DNA from: Phylloscopus collybita
Lineage: Eukaryota > Chordata > Aves > Passeriformes > Phylloscopidae
Direction of reading: 5' to 3'
NCBI GenBank assembly: GCA_027886175.1
Contig: JAJNNQ010000009.1
Location: 21,797,501 to 21,861,500, forward strand
DNA: 64,000 bases
Within the stretch, counting starts at the first letter, position 1, and every line of letters begins with the position of its first letter. The notes below the pieces were generated by a model. The model saw nothing but the letters and a program-made list of their open reading frames with translations, was not told the origin of the DNA and made no database searches. Of this stretch, positions 12,807 through 24,800 are shown piece by piece. Both the position numbers and the translations under genes were made by a program.

Positions 12807-13995
12807 AATCACAGAAGGGCTTGGGTTGGAAGGGATCTCAAAGATTATCTAGTTCCAACTCCCCTGCCTTAGGCTAGACCAGGTTGCTTAGAGCTCCATC
12901 CAACCTGGCCTTGAACCCTCTCAGGGATGGGGCATCCACAGCTTCTCTGGGCAACCTGCTCCAGTGCCTCACCACCCTCACAGCAGAGGATTTCTTCCTG
13001 AGATGTAATCTAAACCTACTCGTTTTCAGTTTGTCCTGCCACTACATGCTCTTGTAAATTGTCTCAGCCCTTCCTTCCTGTAAGCTCCCTTCAGGTACTG
13101 AAAGGTCACAATTAGGTCACCCTGAAGTCTTTTCTTTTCCAGGCTGAACAATCCCAGTTCTCTCAGCCTTTCCTCATAAGAGAGGTGCTCCAGCCCACCA
13201 CTCATCTTTGTTGACTTCTTCTAACAGGTCTGTGTCCTTCCTGCACTGGGACCCCAGGGCTGGATGCAGCACTGCAGGTGGGGTCTCACCAGAGCAGAGC
13301 AGAGGGGCAGAATCCCCTCCCTGGCCCTGCTGCCCACGGTGCTCTGGCTGCACCCAGGACACGTTTGGCTCTCTGGGCTGTGAGTGCACATGGCTGGGTC
13401 ATGGCCAGCCTCTCACCCACCAGCACCCCTGAGTCCTTCTCAGCAGGGCTGCTCTGGATCTGTTCATCCTCCAGACTGTGTTGATACTGGGGGCTGTCCT
13501 GACCAAGATGCAGCACCCTGCACTTGGTTTTGTTAAACCTTGTGAGATTTCTATGTCTCCATTTGAGTCTGTCCAGGTCCCTTTGGATGGCATCTCACCC
13601 TTCAGGAGTATCAACTGCACCACTCAGCTTGGTGTCATCAGGAAATTTGCTGAGGGTGTATTTGATCCCTTCATCTATGTCCTTAATGAAGATATTAAGT
13701 AACACTGGCCACAATACAGATCCCTGAGAGGCACCACTTGTCACTGATGTCCATTGGGACTCCGAGCCATTGATCACTACCCTCTGGATGCAACTATCCA
13801 ACCACTTTCATATCCATTTAACAGTCCACTCATCAAATCCATCTGTCTCTAACTTAGAAAGAAGAATGTAGTGGGAGACTGTGTTAAAGGCCTTTCAGAA
13901 GTCCAGATAAATGACATCAGCAACCCTTCCCCTGTCCAGTGATGTGGGTACTCCATCACAGCCAGTATTGGTCATGCAGGACCTATCAAACACAG
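12807..13995 (-). mobile_element. CR1 LINE with part of ORF2 reverse transcriptase and 3' UTR
   Basis: This is the largest repeat in the window, about 1.2 kb in minus orientation. Its 3' end is at 12807 ('cacagaagggcttgggttgg' is the complement of the CR1 tail). The 5' half, from about 13995 to 13440, encodes remains of the reverse transcriptase, including [17 protein letters not shown] and the catalytic-site region [10 protein letters not shown], in a minus-strand open frame at 13801-13595. CR1 normally has FADD there, so the alanine is changed to proline while both aspartates remain. The element is 5'-truncated, interrupted and certainly inactive. It lies in the same orientation as APBB2. 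Confidence 0.93.
13595..13801 (-). pseudogene. Remnant of CR1 ORF2 reverse transcriptase
   Basis: A 68-codon open stretch inside the CR1 copy encodes the palm part of a LINE reverse transcriptase: [16 protein letters not shown], then the xxDD box as FPDD at 13645-13634. It has no start, no endonuclease and no finger domain, and the flanking frames are broken. It is a dead fragment. Confidence 0.85.
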
Positions 13996-14863
13996 ACATA
14001 AAAAGCAGAATCTTGCTAGTGTTACTCAATCCTTACTATCCCTGTGTCAGGATGAGTACTGTCCTAAGATCCTGGACTTTCTCGATGTGAATGGCAGTGT
14101 TTTCACCGCATCAAAATGCCCAATCAGACTGGGAGACAGCTCACTGTGCTGCTCCAAATAAGTCACTTCCACAGCCCTGTTTGCAATGTTACATGACAAA
14201 CAAGAATGTTAGAAAAAGATCAGTCTGGAAGGAAACCTAAGGAAAGACTGCTTACAGGGCAGGAAGGCCTTTATCACACACTCCTGGTTGCTCTCTACCA
14301 CAAGGAACAACTTCAGCTCACAGGCAGCACATTTCAGGGACAAACCACAGTTTTCCGCAACACCCTTGGGGATTTTCTTACATCAAGAACTAGAAGTAAC
14401 AGTAATGACTTAAACCCATTACTTTTCCCTCAATACAACTTCTTCCTCCATCACATTAAATATCTCAAGAAAGTAGAAACACACGCATACAGTCAGAGCA
14501 TTGGTAGCACACTTAACTTGAACCAGCAGGAAGACGTGCTTTCACATAGCCAGGAGAAACATACTACAAGACATATCTGAAAACATGCTTTTATACCAAA
14601 AAGCACTACATAATCTGAAACAAATCAATGTTACACGTGCAGTTTTATGCACCTGAGTTAATCTGAAAGGCTTGTTCAATGCAGATTTAACAAAACAGCA
14701 TATAAGCGATACACTACAAAAAGCAGAGAGTTTAAAAAGTCACACCAGCAACAGAAAGAAGAATGTACCCACCTTCTCACAGGGCCTGGGACAGAACAAT
14801 GTGTACTATGCATTAGCAGACCAAAATAGCACCGAGTCAAGACAGACAAGAGCCAACACTCAC

Positions 14864-14991
14864 CGACCATTGTCACGGCCCACGCCCCAGACTCTGATGC
14901 TCACAATGGGCTGCGAGTGCAGGACTGTGCGGTCCATGGGATCAATCAGGTTCAGCATGTCATTTTCCAGTATAAGGTACATGTCTTTGCC
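14864..14991 (-). CDS. APBB2: APBB2 PTB1 exon (strands before the FAYVARD segment)
   Basis: This 128-nt exon follows an AACTGCAG acceptor and ends at GGTCG|GTGAGT. It encodes GKDMYLILENDMLNLIDPMD, then RTVLHSQPIVSIRVWG, then VGRDNG and two bases of an arginine codon. These are the central beta strands of PTB1. In the paralogue APBB1 a 6-nt neuronal microexon adding Arg-Glu is known at this junction, and the phase-2 end here is compatible with the same arrangement. The following exon should start with the DFAYVARDK segment. I did not find it down to position 1, so the next intron is at least 14.9 kb long. Confidence 0.95.
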
Positions 14992-17900
14992 CTGCAGTTC
15001 CAGACAAAGTACAATTACACAGTACATCACCCTTTCAAACTGGCTGGGCTCAAGGAGTTATGTCTGTGCAGTTCAGACTAGTTTCATCTTTACTCAGAGT
15101 TTTGGGTTGTTCCAAGAGCAGATTAAAAAAAAAACTTCATATACTTCTAGTGTGAAAAAGATCTAAGAGCTATCTTGCTACTATATTTTTAAACAATCCC
15201 AATGACAAAAAGCTTTGATGTCTTTTAAATACAACTCATTCAGACCCAAACTACTGAGTTATTCAACAAGTTATATGTTTATCTGTTTTTCAGTAAATTC
15301 TTCCAAATATTTGAGAAGTCATGGTCTGTCCTCATATCAAAACCTGTACTTTTGAGGCAGAATTCCTTCCTTCAAAGTGTTTTGTTTCCATAAACTTTAA
15401 CCAATGGATTATGGGAACAGAAAGCAACTTGTATGTGTCAAAGGACTTGCTCTTTGAAGAAAAATTAAAGAGGAAAACCTAGGATTAAGAACTTGAATGT
15501 GAATTCTGCTAGTGACTGCAGAAGCTAGGACTTCTCCCCAATTCTTCTGGCATGTAAGAACAATGATAATGTTTTTTTCTCTTACAGGAAACAAATTTAA
15601 AGATGATTTTCCTTTTGATGCTAATTTACAAATGCTTAACTTCCTTTTCTTGACAGCATTTGTAATAGGTCTGCTGCCTCTTCTATCACATGTAATACCC
15701 CTCCTCTTGGAGGCTGTACACACACTTTTCAGACCACGAGATCCCACAGAAATGATCCTGGACCTACTGCTGAGCAGTAAGACAAGCTCCTGCTGATCAC
15801 AAGGTGGAAGCTATCAGCTAAATATAGAGCAATTTGTTTCCTCCCTTTTGTGCCAGAATCCATATGTGAACAGAAAGAATGGAAAGGGCCTAAATCCCTA
15901 CTGACTAATGTTTCAAAACTGACACTTCACCTCAGTGACACAGAAACCCTCTTCCTGCTTGGTTACAGTGGCTCAAGTCTTTATGATGTCTAATTTTGTG
16001 TCTGTATAAGAAATACATTCATGCCACTCTGTGAGGGCTTTCTGACACTGTTTGTAGGCAAGGCAGCAAGGGGCAGGCACTGCCCATCTCCTCTCCCAAC
16101 CCCAGGTCTCCTAACAGAGATTCCAAGGGAAGCTGTGACACAGAGCTGGCAGTGCAAGTACCAAGAGGGGAGAGATAGGTGACACCTGGTATGCATAAGG
16201 CAACACAAGCATATTTTGCTTGATGGAAAAAGCACAGCTGTGGCTGAGATGCAAGGATGGATATATAGGCTGCTCCTACAGAAGCAGAAACAGACATAGC
16301 TGTGATAGTCATGCAAAAAAATGGGGCAAACCAGCAGCACTGAGACATTAGTGGCAGACAGAAAGAGAAGCATCACAAAGTAAAAAAGGGAGAAATTTGC
16401 TTGGAGGTCAGAAGCAGCAAACAAATTGTGTGAAGAATGCTACCAAGTGTCACAAAGATTGCTTTTTGTACCCATTTTATACTTATATATTTGCTCCAGA
16501 AGGAAATTATTATAAGAAAGAAAAATGTGTTATTCATGCAAAATACACTGGGATTAGAGTAACAAAACTGAAACCAAATTAGCTGGAAAAAAAATGGAGA
16601 ATGGCAGATAAGCAACATAAATCACAGGAAATTATCCTTGCAATGCTCAGGGGAATCACTTGTTTGCAGCCAGAAGCAATAAATTTTGCTAAATTCTGTT
16701 GCCCTATTATACAAAAGCTATTTTAGAGATGAAAGCACTGCATAGGTCAAAAAGAATTTAGACAGGCTAGGAGCTTGAACATAGGCTTTAATGTCTCAGA
16801 CTGGTGAAGAGCTGCAGAGATCTAATGGTTTGAGATGAGGAAGAGCCATGGAGGGAAAGTGAATAAAGGAAAGAGAGGCTCAATCCCAGCAGTTTTTCTG
16901 GAAATGTTACAGGCTGCAGTATATAGGTCAATGGCAAGAAGATACCTTTTTCATGTAAGTGAAAATGTACATGTAAGAAATGTAATTCATGGCAAAAAAG
17001 CAACACAAACAGATGAATAGCATTTTTCTTTTTAGATTTTTACGTAAAAGTTCAAAATTTATAGATAATTTCTTTTGGAGCAAAGGGCATGAAATCCCAA
17101 ATTAAAGCCACTGACAAAGCTTCTGCAGGGTCAAGATTTGACCCAGGGTGTGGGAGGTTTTGTGGTTTGTTTTGCAGTTTTTTAAACCATGAAAACTTGG
17201 GGCTAGTCCTAACCCCAATTTCACTTTCATTGCACTCTAGCTCAAGTAAATCTTTAGGCAATCTGAAAATTCTTACGTGCCATCATTTAGCTTCATAATA
17301 GATTCCTGCTGTAATTGCTCCATCTGATACATCAGTGATGGAGTATAATTTTTTCAGGTTCCTCTCTAAAACATGCTTCTTCTAATCATTCATGAAGCCT
17401 TACATTGCAGGCAGGAAAATGTGGTTGGATGTAATGAACCCTTTTAAAATCAGGAAGATGAGTTACTTCAGGACCAACCTATTCAAGCACAGTATCTCTA
17501 TTGTTTTGTCAGGCTGATTTTTTTTTTTTTTAATGAATAGCACTCTTAATTTAAACATCCATTCAAGAGGACCAAAACTTTTCACCAGCTTGGCTTGAAA
17601 ACCTGCAAAGGTTTCCAAGAAAGAACAAAGGGACTGACAGAGAGAAATATAAAAAAATGTAAACATTCACTCTTGAATCATGAGAGTTCAAAGTAAACAA
17701 TATATTTCAAGTTGGTCAAAGTGCTGAAAAATGGATGAGATTACACACATATAAAGGTACTGGAGTTTTTTCTCTCCTAAGGGTCAGCAATAAGTCCAAT
17801 AAGACTGACACATATCTAATTGCTTATCTAGATACATTATCTAAATAAAACTGTTCCCAGGTGTAAGAAAGAAAGGAAAAACAACATTATTTTGTTCATT

Positions 17901-19236
17901 TATATGTACAATATATATTTCTTACATATAAAAATCCTTCAGAAGTTATTTTAAATAGACAGAATGCTACAAATGTGTTCCTTTAAACATAATTTTTAAG
18001 GGCACTTTCTCCCAGTTGTTCCCCTGTATCATCCTGGCATTGCTGTGGTCATAGTCAGGACAGTGGACCTGAGCCATGGACTGCAACAATAACTTGGGAG
18101 ACTAAAGGCTATTTTTCCTGACATTTTTACTGAAATGTAGACAAGTCTTTCTTTTTTGTTTGGCAGTGCCATTTCTCTTAGATCACAAAAGGAAAAGTTA
18201 CAACATTCACTCTTCTGTCACTTTTGTATTCAGATCTTGGGTGGCCAATCCACATTAGTGTAACCCTTCTGAAAACATGTCAGGAGAGGTAGAAAGTAAG
18301 ATTTGGCAGAAGTTTAAGTTGTTCCAAGAACAATCAAGTAACAAAGGTATTTTACTGTGGCTTTGTCTTCTGTGCCCTCTGTATGTCCCACCTTTTCCCT
18401 TCTTGTTTCACTTAGTGACCCCTCAACATCTTCCACTTCTTCATCTGTCCCCAGCACAGCTGTTTTCCACATCACAAAAGCTAAAGCTCCCTTCAGTTTT
18501 CCCCAAGTTCCCACAGTGTTATCCTCTCTTTGCTGGCAACTCAGAAAGAAGCACAGAGCAACCGTGGTTCAGTCAACGAAGGCACCCTGACCCTTCAGCA
18601 GACCAAAAAAGAGGAAACCTGGGCTCTCTCTTTTTCCCACAGTGTGTGGGGATCTGGCATCCTTCAAAACTGGATGACACTGGTGCAGAGATTCAGGAGT
18701 TATTGGAGAGGAGCCAACAGAGACTGATGACATATAATTAATTTCCTTCTGAAACACTGATAAAATAATCATTGCAAGATAAACCATCTGTCCATCAGTT
18801 CCAATCTTCTCATACATTTCAGAACCACAACTCTGCCAGTGTGGGTTTCCTTAAAGCCCTTTGTCATTGTGAAACCTTTGAAAATGTTGTTACAAAGCTT
18901 CACTTTCAGACCTCTGGTCAGGAGGAACACTTACACAGAATTTCAACAGTTTGGCCTGTGTGTCCCTAACAATGCCATTGCACAGGTGTGAACTAGCACA
19001 GATGTAACATAAAAGTGACCTCTTTGTGGCATCTGCTGTCCTGAGCAGTCTGGAACAAAAAAGTCAACGTTTTCCCTGAACCCTTTTATATATTCAGCAG
19101 TGCCAGGCTGAGGCAGTGAAATCCCAAACACAGAACACGGACGTAGTTCCCTACAGAATTGTTCCTTTGAGATGTTCTATGACACAAGAGGATGTTTTAT
19201 GACTTCAAGAGGAGGAGAAGTTCACTCTGTTCTTAC
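14992..19236 (-). other. APBB2: APBB2 4.2 kb intron within PTB1
   Basis: Donor GAGAG|GTAAGA, a strong site; acceptor AACTGCAG. No repeat family or exon is recognisable in it. Base composition is ordinary AT-rich intron. Confidence 0.8.
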
Positions 19237-19383
19237 CTCTCCCCAAATGCCAACAGTGTCTCTGATGTCATTTTTACAGTAAGAGAGTTGTCTGATGCAA
19301 TTGTTCACAGCAACACTGCTCTTTCCAGGAGCCAGATCTTCTTCTGCCATTTCTACCCAGCCCAGAGATCGCACAGCAAAACA
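19237..19383 (-). CDS. APBB2: APBB2 PTB1 core exon
   Basis: This 147-nt exon of exactly 49 codons lies between GTTTTTAG|TGT and GGAGAG|GTAAGA. It encodes [20 protein letters not shown], then [15 protein letters not shown], and ends DTVGIWGE. This is the first beta strand and helix region of the PTB fold: the [10 protein letters not shown] strand is the usual PTB/PID opening and VNNCIRQL the helix. Both ends are phase 0. It is isolated by a 13.7 kb intron upstream and a 4.2 kb intron downstream. Opposite-strand reading frames over it are shadows. Confidence 0.96.
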
Positions 19384-21118
19384 CTAAAAACAAACCAAAA
19401 AACATCTGTCATACAACAGCAACTAGGCAGTTAAGGTTAAAGGTCTCCAGCTAGAATGGGAAAAAAATTAAGGTCTTGTAGATGGGTTTATGCTCAAAGA
19501 CAAGTAAATGAAAATATAATTTGTGAGGGGCAAGGAGAAAATATTCAAAGGAACAAAGAAGAATGCATGACTTTCTATGAAAGTTGTCTGGAGGTAACAC
19601 TAATGCCTTCTAATGAAATAATTTTGTTAACATAAAGGAGGAAACAAGGGAGCACAAGGATACACACAAATATAAAAACAATAAAGGAAAAAGCACAACT
19701 ACAGATTGAAATTTTGTAGAATTAAGAACGTAAATTTTAGCTAGAATCTAGAGCTCTAATTGAAAAGAAAGAAAACACAAGAGACAGACTGGATTATGTC
19801 TCTTGTGAGGTTGTCCACTGTCTAGCTTTTAACCAGAAAATTACACTTTTTTGTGAATTACAGCAATCACTTCAATAGTAAGCTTACTTAAAGTAGCAAA
19901 CAATAACAGAGCAAACAATAAATTCAGAGCTAAGAAGAAGCTATCGTAAGAGGAAAGCAGACTTTTCTAGAAGAAATCCAAAATTATCTTTAAAATAGAA
20001 CACTCTAATTATACATTTTTTAGCAGAAAGATGTTTAGCCAACCAGAGCACTCAGTTAGTAGAACAAGCCAAGGCAACACTATTTTGCACATATGGTACG
20101 TTCTGCAAACAAAACACAATGGAAGAAATTGAATGGCACCATCTCTACCCTGCATCTACAAAGGTAGAGAATAAAAAGTGTTAATTCTGAAAAAAACCAC
20201 CAAAACCTGCTCATTTGCTCTCAGCATTATGGTGGGAGAAATACAGACCTCACACTAAGTCAGATGGAGTTTGTCTATGACAGCAAGACTTCTTCCAGAG
20301 AACGTTACAGGTGCTTCACTCCCAACCACAGGCACAGTACCAGCAACGGGCACAACAGGCTCACTGCTGTACCTCCTGCCCAGATACACCACATGCTTTA
20401 GAAGGTCCCTAAAGGTTCAGCACCAGCAGACCAACCCTCATGGTTGAGCACTGCTGCCTTGTGGCACACAGCATTCTCTGCTGTAGGCAGCACCTGCGGG
20501 TCCTTGGTAAAGCAGACAAGGATCCTGGGAGCTGCTGGAAGGAAGGCGGTGCTGGTGACTGCTGGGAGCCCTGCTGCCTCCAGCAGCACACTGCCACACA
20601 GCCCAGCAGCTGCAACAGCAGGCCCATGCTGCAGTTTCCAATCCTTCTTCTTAAGATGCAGTAAATAAACCAGCTTCAGAGCTCAAAAGCCAAAGATTTA
20701 CTTGCCACCTTGTAAAATCTGCTGTGAAGCCAGTGAGTTGATCAAGCTCACACACCATCACTGGTGTGCCGTTTGGGAACAACTGCCCTCAAAAAAAACC
20801 TACCCCAAAACACCAAGGTATTTTAAATATGCATGATATGTCAACTTTGGCAAACTAAGGGAGGAAAAAAATTCACCAGTGGATAAAAAGATTAATGAGT
20901 TCCTCCCTCCCTTTAAAACTTCTTTCCTCCTTCAGCCTTGTTTGAGTCTGCACAATGCATTCACCCAGGCTCACTCCACCAAGCAGGAAAACCAGCCTAA
21001 GAGCTTGCTTCCTGTGCCTCTGGTACCCACTCCAATGAGTCACTAATGATGCATCTCATCTCAGGTATCAGACAGCAAACACACTCTGCAATTGCATAAA
21101 ACCCTTTAATCAGTGTAG

Positions 21119-21120
<2 letters not shown>

Positions 21121-21153
<33 letters not shown>
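21121..21153 (+). repeat. Poly-A microsatellite (A33)
   Basis: An uninterrupted run of 33 A. On the gene strand it is poly-T. No retrocopy or duplicated target is visible beside it. Confidence 0.95.
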
Positions 21154-21155
<2 letters not shown>

Positions 21156-21762
21156 AAAGTCTTTCATGCCTCCAGCTTTTTTGTGGATTTTTTTTTTCTT
21201 TCTTTTTTTCTTGCTTTGCAAACAAGGGAATCCACATGAAAATTCTCCCACATTGCTGCTTCCTGACCCAGCTCTGCTGGAAACCCACAAAAGTGCTGAC
21301 TTTCCATTCTAAAGGGCCATGAACGAGAAGATGAAAGAGGAGACAAAGAAGGGGTCAATACTCAGGGGTGCTCTTCACCTCAGGGCTACACAAGATACTT
21401 AAAAAAACATTTTTTCGCAATTATTAAGGTGGTCTAATCTTAAGATTGCAGAATTGTTTCAGGCACATTAGATGCTCATGAATCTTGCTAAAAGTGCTGC
21501 TATACCCACTGGAGTATTAAATATTTATCTTTGCAAGCTTTAAAAATACTGATTTTTACTGCACCAGAAGAAAGGGTTTTTTTACAAGTATTTAAATATT
21601 AAATTGAATAGCAGAATACTAGCAGAGAGAAACATTTCCTAAATCATAGGAAAGGTGAAGAACTACATATATACAATAAGCATACTGTTTCTTTGTTGCT
21701 CCTCACGTCTCAACCACATCTGCAATTTGTTAGATCTGCTTTCTGAACACAAGGATAAATAT

Positions 21763-21879
21763 GGAATCACAGAATGCTTTGGGTTGGAAAGGACCTTAAG
21801 GATTGTCCAGTTCCAATCCCCCTGCTGTGGGCAGGGACACCTTTCACCAGACCAGATTGCTCAGAGGCCCATCCAACCT
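21763..21879 (-). mobile_element. Short CR1 3'-end fragment
   Basis: About 117 bp in minus orientation: 'ggaatcacagaatgctttgg', 'ggaccttaaggattgtccag', 'cctgctgtgggcagggacac' and 'gcccatccaacct', the reverse complement of a CR1 tail. Confidence 0.9.
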
Positions 21880-24800
21880 ATACAGTCCTTGCACTGAACA
21901 GAGTGTATCTTAAGAAGGCCATAAAATGATGAAAGACTGACTACCTGTTCAACTTGACAGCAGGTAAATCTCTTATTAGTAAAGATGGTGAACTGTTTTG
22001 TTATTTTTTTTTTCCTGGCCTTTTTAATTCTATGTTTGAAATTATCTGGTGGCAGCATCCGCTGTAATTATGCAGCCCACTGTCAAAACATTACAGAGAG
22101 TTGAATGCAACACTCTTGGCTACCCCACATATTGCCCTCCATGTGAAGGACCTGGCTTCCCTTCCTGCCTCTATTCCCTCTTGGTGCTTCCAAGTGAGGT
22201 AGACATGAGAAAGCCCTTGGCTTCTGGCCAATACACAAGTTTTTGTGTATTTCATAAGAAGCCCTTACCAAAACTCAACCAAAATGCCTCAGAACAGCTT
22301 CAGAAAACAAACAAATTTCCCAAAACTAACTGCAAACAAAAATCTCTCAAGAAACCCTAAAAAGACTCAACAATCTACTCACAAGGCAATGCATTTACCT
22401 CAGCATATATATAAAAGTAACTTTCTTCTGCTCAAAATACACCTCAAGACCAAAAAACTTTGTCTTTTGTGGTTAAGTGAATGCATGTGCTGATGTGGCT
22501 CAGCAGACATAGTTGACCTCCACATAGATTTTCAGAACTAGAAAACAGGAGGACCCAGTAACATGACACACACCAGGGCCCACCCAGTGTCAGTGTGACA
22601 CAAGTATATAAACACACACCTGTGGAGTGGGAGAGAGGTGGAAGTCCAAGCATGCATGCCTGCCTGCCTGCATGTCCGTGTTCTCTGCATATTGCCAGCA
22701 CCAGTTTGAAGAAACTCACTTTGGGTTTTATTGTTGGTTGCTTTTTCCCCTCTTTCCTTATTTGACTTAGAGGTTCTGTTCTCTTTAAAACAAAAGACCA
22801 CAAAACCCAGCAGAAATAAACCATCTAGTCTCCCCAGTCAGATATGACCTAGTTTTTAGACCATGGCTGGCTGAGTTAGGTGTGACAGCAGAATGGCTTA
22901 GTACTCTAACACATCAACACAGCATCATGGTTCCCTACCTCCCACCAATGATACTGACGAGCCAAGAGACAAAGTACTTCCTCTGACCCCAAAGAGCTTT
23001 GATAACACGCTCTATTGTCTTCTGCAACTAATGCCTAGAGACAAACCAAGCCAAGCTAAAAAACAGAGCATAGCTTTTCTTCATTAAGAGTCTGTGAGCT
23101 CAGTAAAACCATAATTCCTGGCAATGCCAGTTTGTTATGCATCTCTACTCGAGGCTTAGAGATAGACAGTGACAATTCATAATTATTAATTATTTCATAA
23201 TTTCAAAGTAATCCCAATGCCAATTTTGTCTTATGGTAGTCTATCTAATTTATTTTCTCTCTTAGAGAAGGTTTTCTGTGCCTGGTCAGGCTGTCTGCTT
23301 GCCCCTAGACTCTTTTCAAGAGCTGGCAAAAAAAAACAGGTTTGAAGAAAACCAAAAGTTGATAAATACAGCAGGACGAAAGATACTTAGGAATTGTATA
23401 CTGTGCAAACATTGCTATCTGGGATTGGGAAGATCAAAGATACTACCACAAACACTGCATGTCTAAGAGAAGTGAAAGAAAAAATGTCTCTTAAACCATG
23501 GTAAGTCAATAATCTTGTATTTTTATCCTGACTAGAGACTTTGTATTTCCTGCCTACACAGGACATTGTGCAAAGACATTACACAGAGGGAAAAAAATCT
23601 ACTTTATCATACACTAGCCCATGAAAAGACAAGTGAACAAAAATTAAAACACAGGTATTGCTGCTTCGTTTTACAGTTCTGGGGAAGCTATGTTTAAATA
23701 GTTGCAAATCCAATTAATGTTTCAGGGTTAATGATCTGTAACCTAAGAACCAAACTCATAAATACTGTCATCTGAACTCTGTAAGAGCAGTAAACCTCTT
23801 TTGCAGTGCATTCTGATCCAAAACTAAAGCTGAGGAACTCTGATTGCCTAAAGCTGGGGAACTTTAGGATTGAAGAAATGAACAAACCACAGATCACACT
23901 TTTGCTCTTTAGCATTGCAAACCCTTCACCATAGGGCAGGGTTCTGCTCTGCAGCAGCTTTTCCAAGAGGAACTCTGAAAGGTGTTTTGGCAGGGACACA
24001 GAACTGTGACAAAGTTCTAACCACAAGCAAATGCACACTCTAGCTGTTGTCTCATGCAGTGCCAAGCAAGTAGCATTAAAGAAAACAAAATAATCAAGAA
24101 AAAGAAAGCAAATACAATCCTCTGCTACAAAGAGGACAAGGGATCAAGTGCACATGACTGATGGTAGAGTAGTGGAAACTGGATTGATCACAAAGGTGTG
24201 GCTAGAAAAGACCTCACTATCGGGTGAAAATGAATTAGAACACTAGTTGGAGAACTGCAATAAGCCAGCTGAAACTCCATTATCCTCATGCAGGGAAAAG
24301 CCAAAGCCTTATTTTCACAACTCATTTTACACAGTTTTTACAGACCTTGTCTGCAACTTTAATTGGTTAATAGCTTTCTTGCCAGTTACTCCATTGGTTA
24401 GTCAAAGGTATTTTACTTGTCTATCAAATCTCTCTCTTCTTGTATTGTTTACATATTTTCTTTACTGATTCTCATGGGAGAAATCCCTTGTTATTGCAGG
24501 TACATTTGTTTTTCAACCCAAGAATAGGCTGTAATGCTAACGAGTTTTCATACCGAGATAGTTTTCGCATGGGAACTTGCAAATTGCTTAACTACACTTA
24601 GAAGAGATGTAGGCTAGCTATTCATTTAATAGAGCAGGACTGATTTTATGAGGCCTTTCTTTTATAATACTTCTACCTGTCATGACAGAGAACAACAAAC
24701 TAATGTACATTACAAGACCACAGACAGATTGCTTTTCATATAACACAGCTGTTGGCAGCCACTATGAACACATCTGTATTAAGTGTATGTTTGCCTTGAT

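Larger units (their letters stand above)
1..14863 (-). other. APBB2: APBB2 long intron after the PTB1 exon (partial)
   Basis: It begins with GTGAGT at 14863 and runs off the window. It contains CR1 pieces at 536-716, 8982-9496, 10249-10472 and 12807-13995, a G-rich run at 2514-2535, a CpG-rich patch at about 2640-3010, a 34-bp direct duplication at 1157-1214 and a perfect hairpin at 12528-12559. No further APBB2 exon was found. Confidence 0.8.

Noticed and set aside
1..14863. Search for the next APBB2 exon (DFAYVARDK segment) and for PTB2
   Set aside because: No matching reverse-complement coding stretch with splice sites was found. These exons probably lie beyond position 1.
14672..15166. 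164-codon plus-strand open frame
   Set aside because: It overlaps the APBB2 PTB1 exon on the opposite strand and is a shadow of it.
21121..21153. A33 run as the tail of a processed retrocopy
   Set aside because: No gene-like sequence precedes the run and no target-site duplication is visible, so it is treated as a microsatellite.
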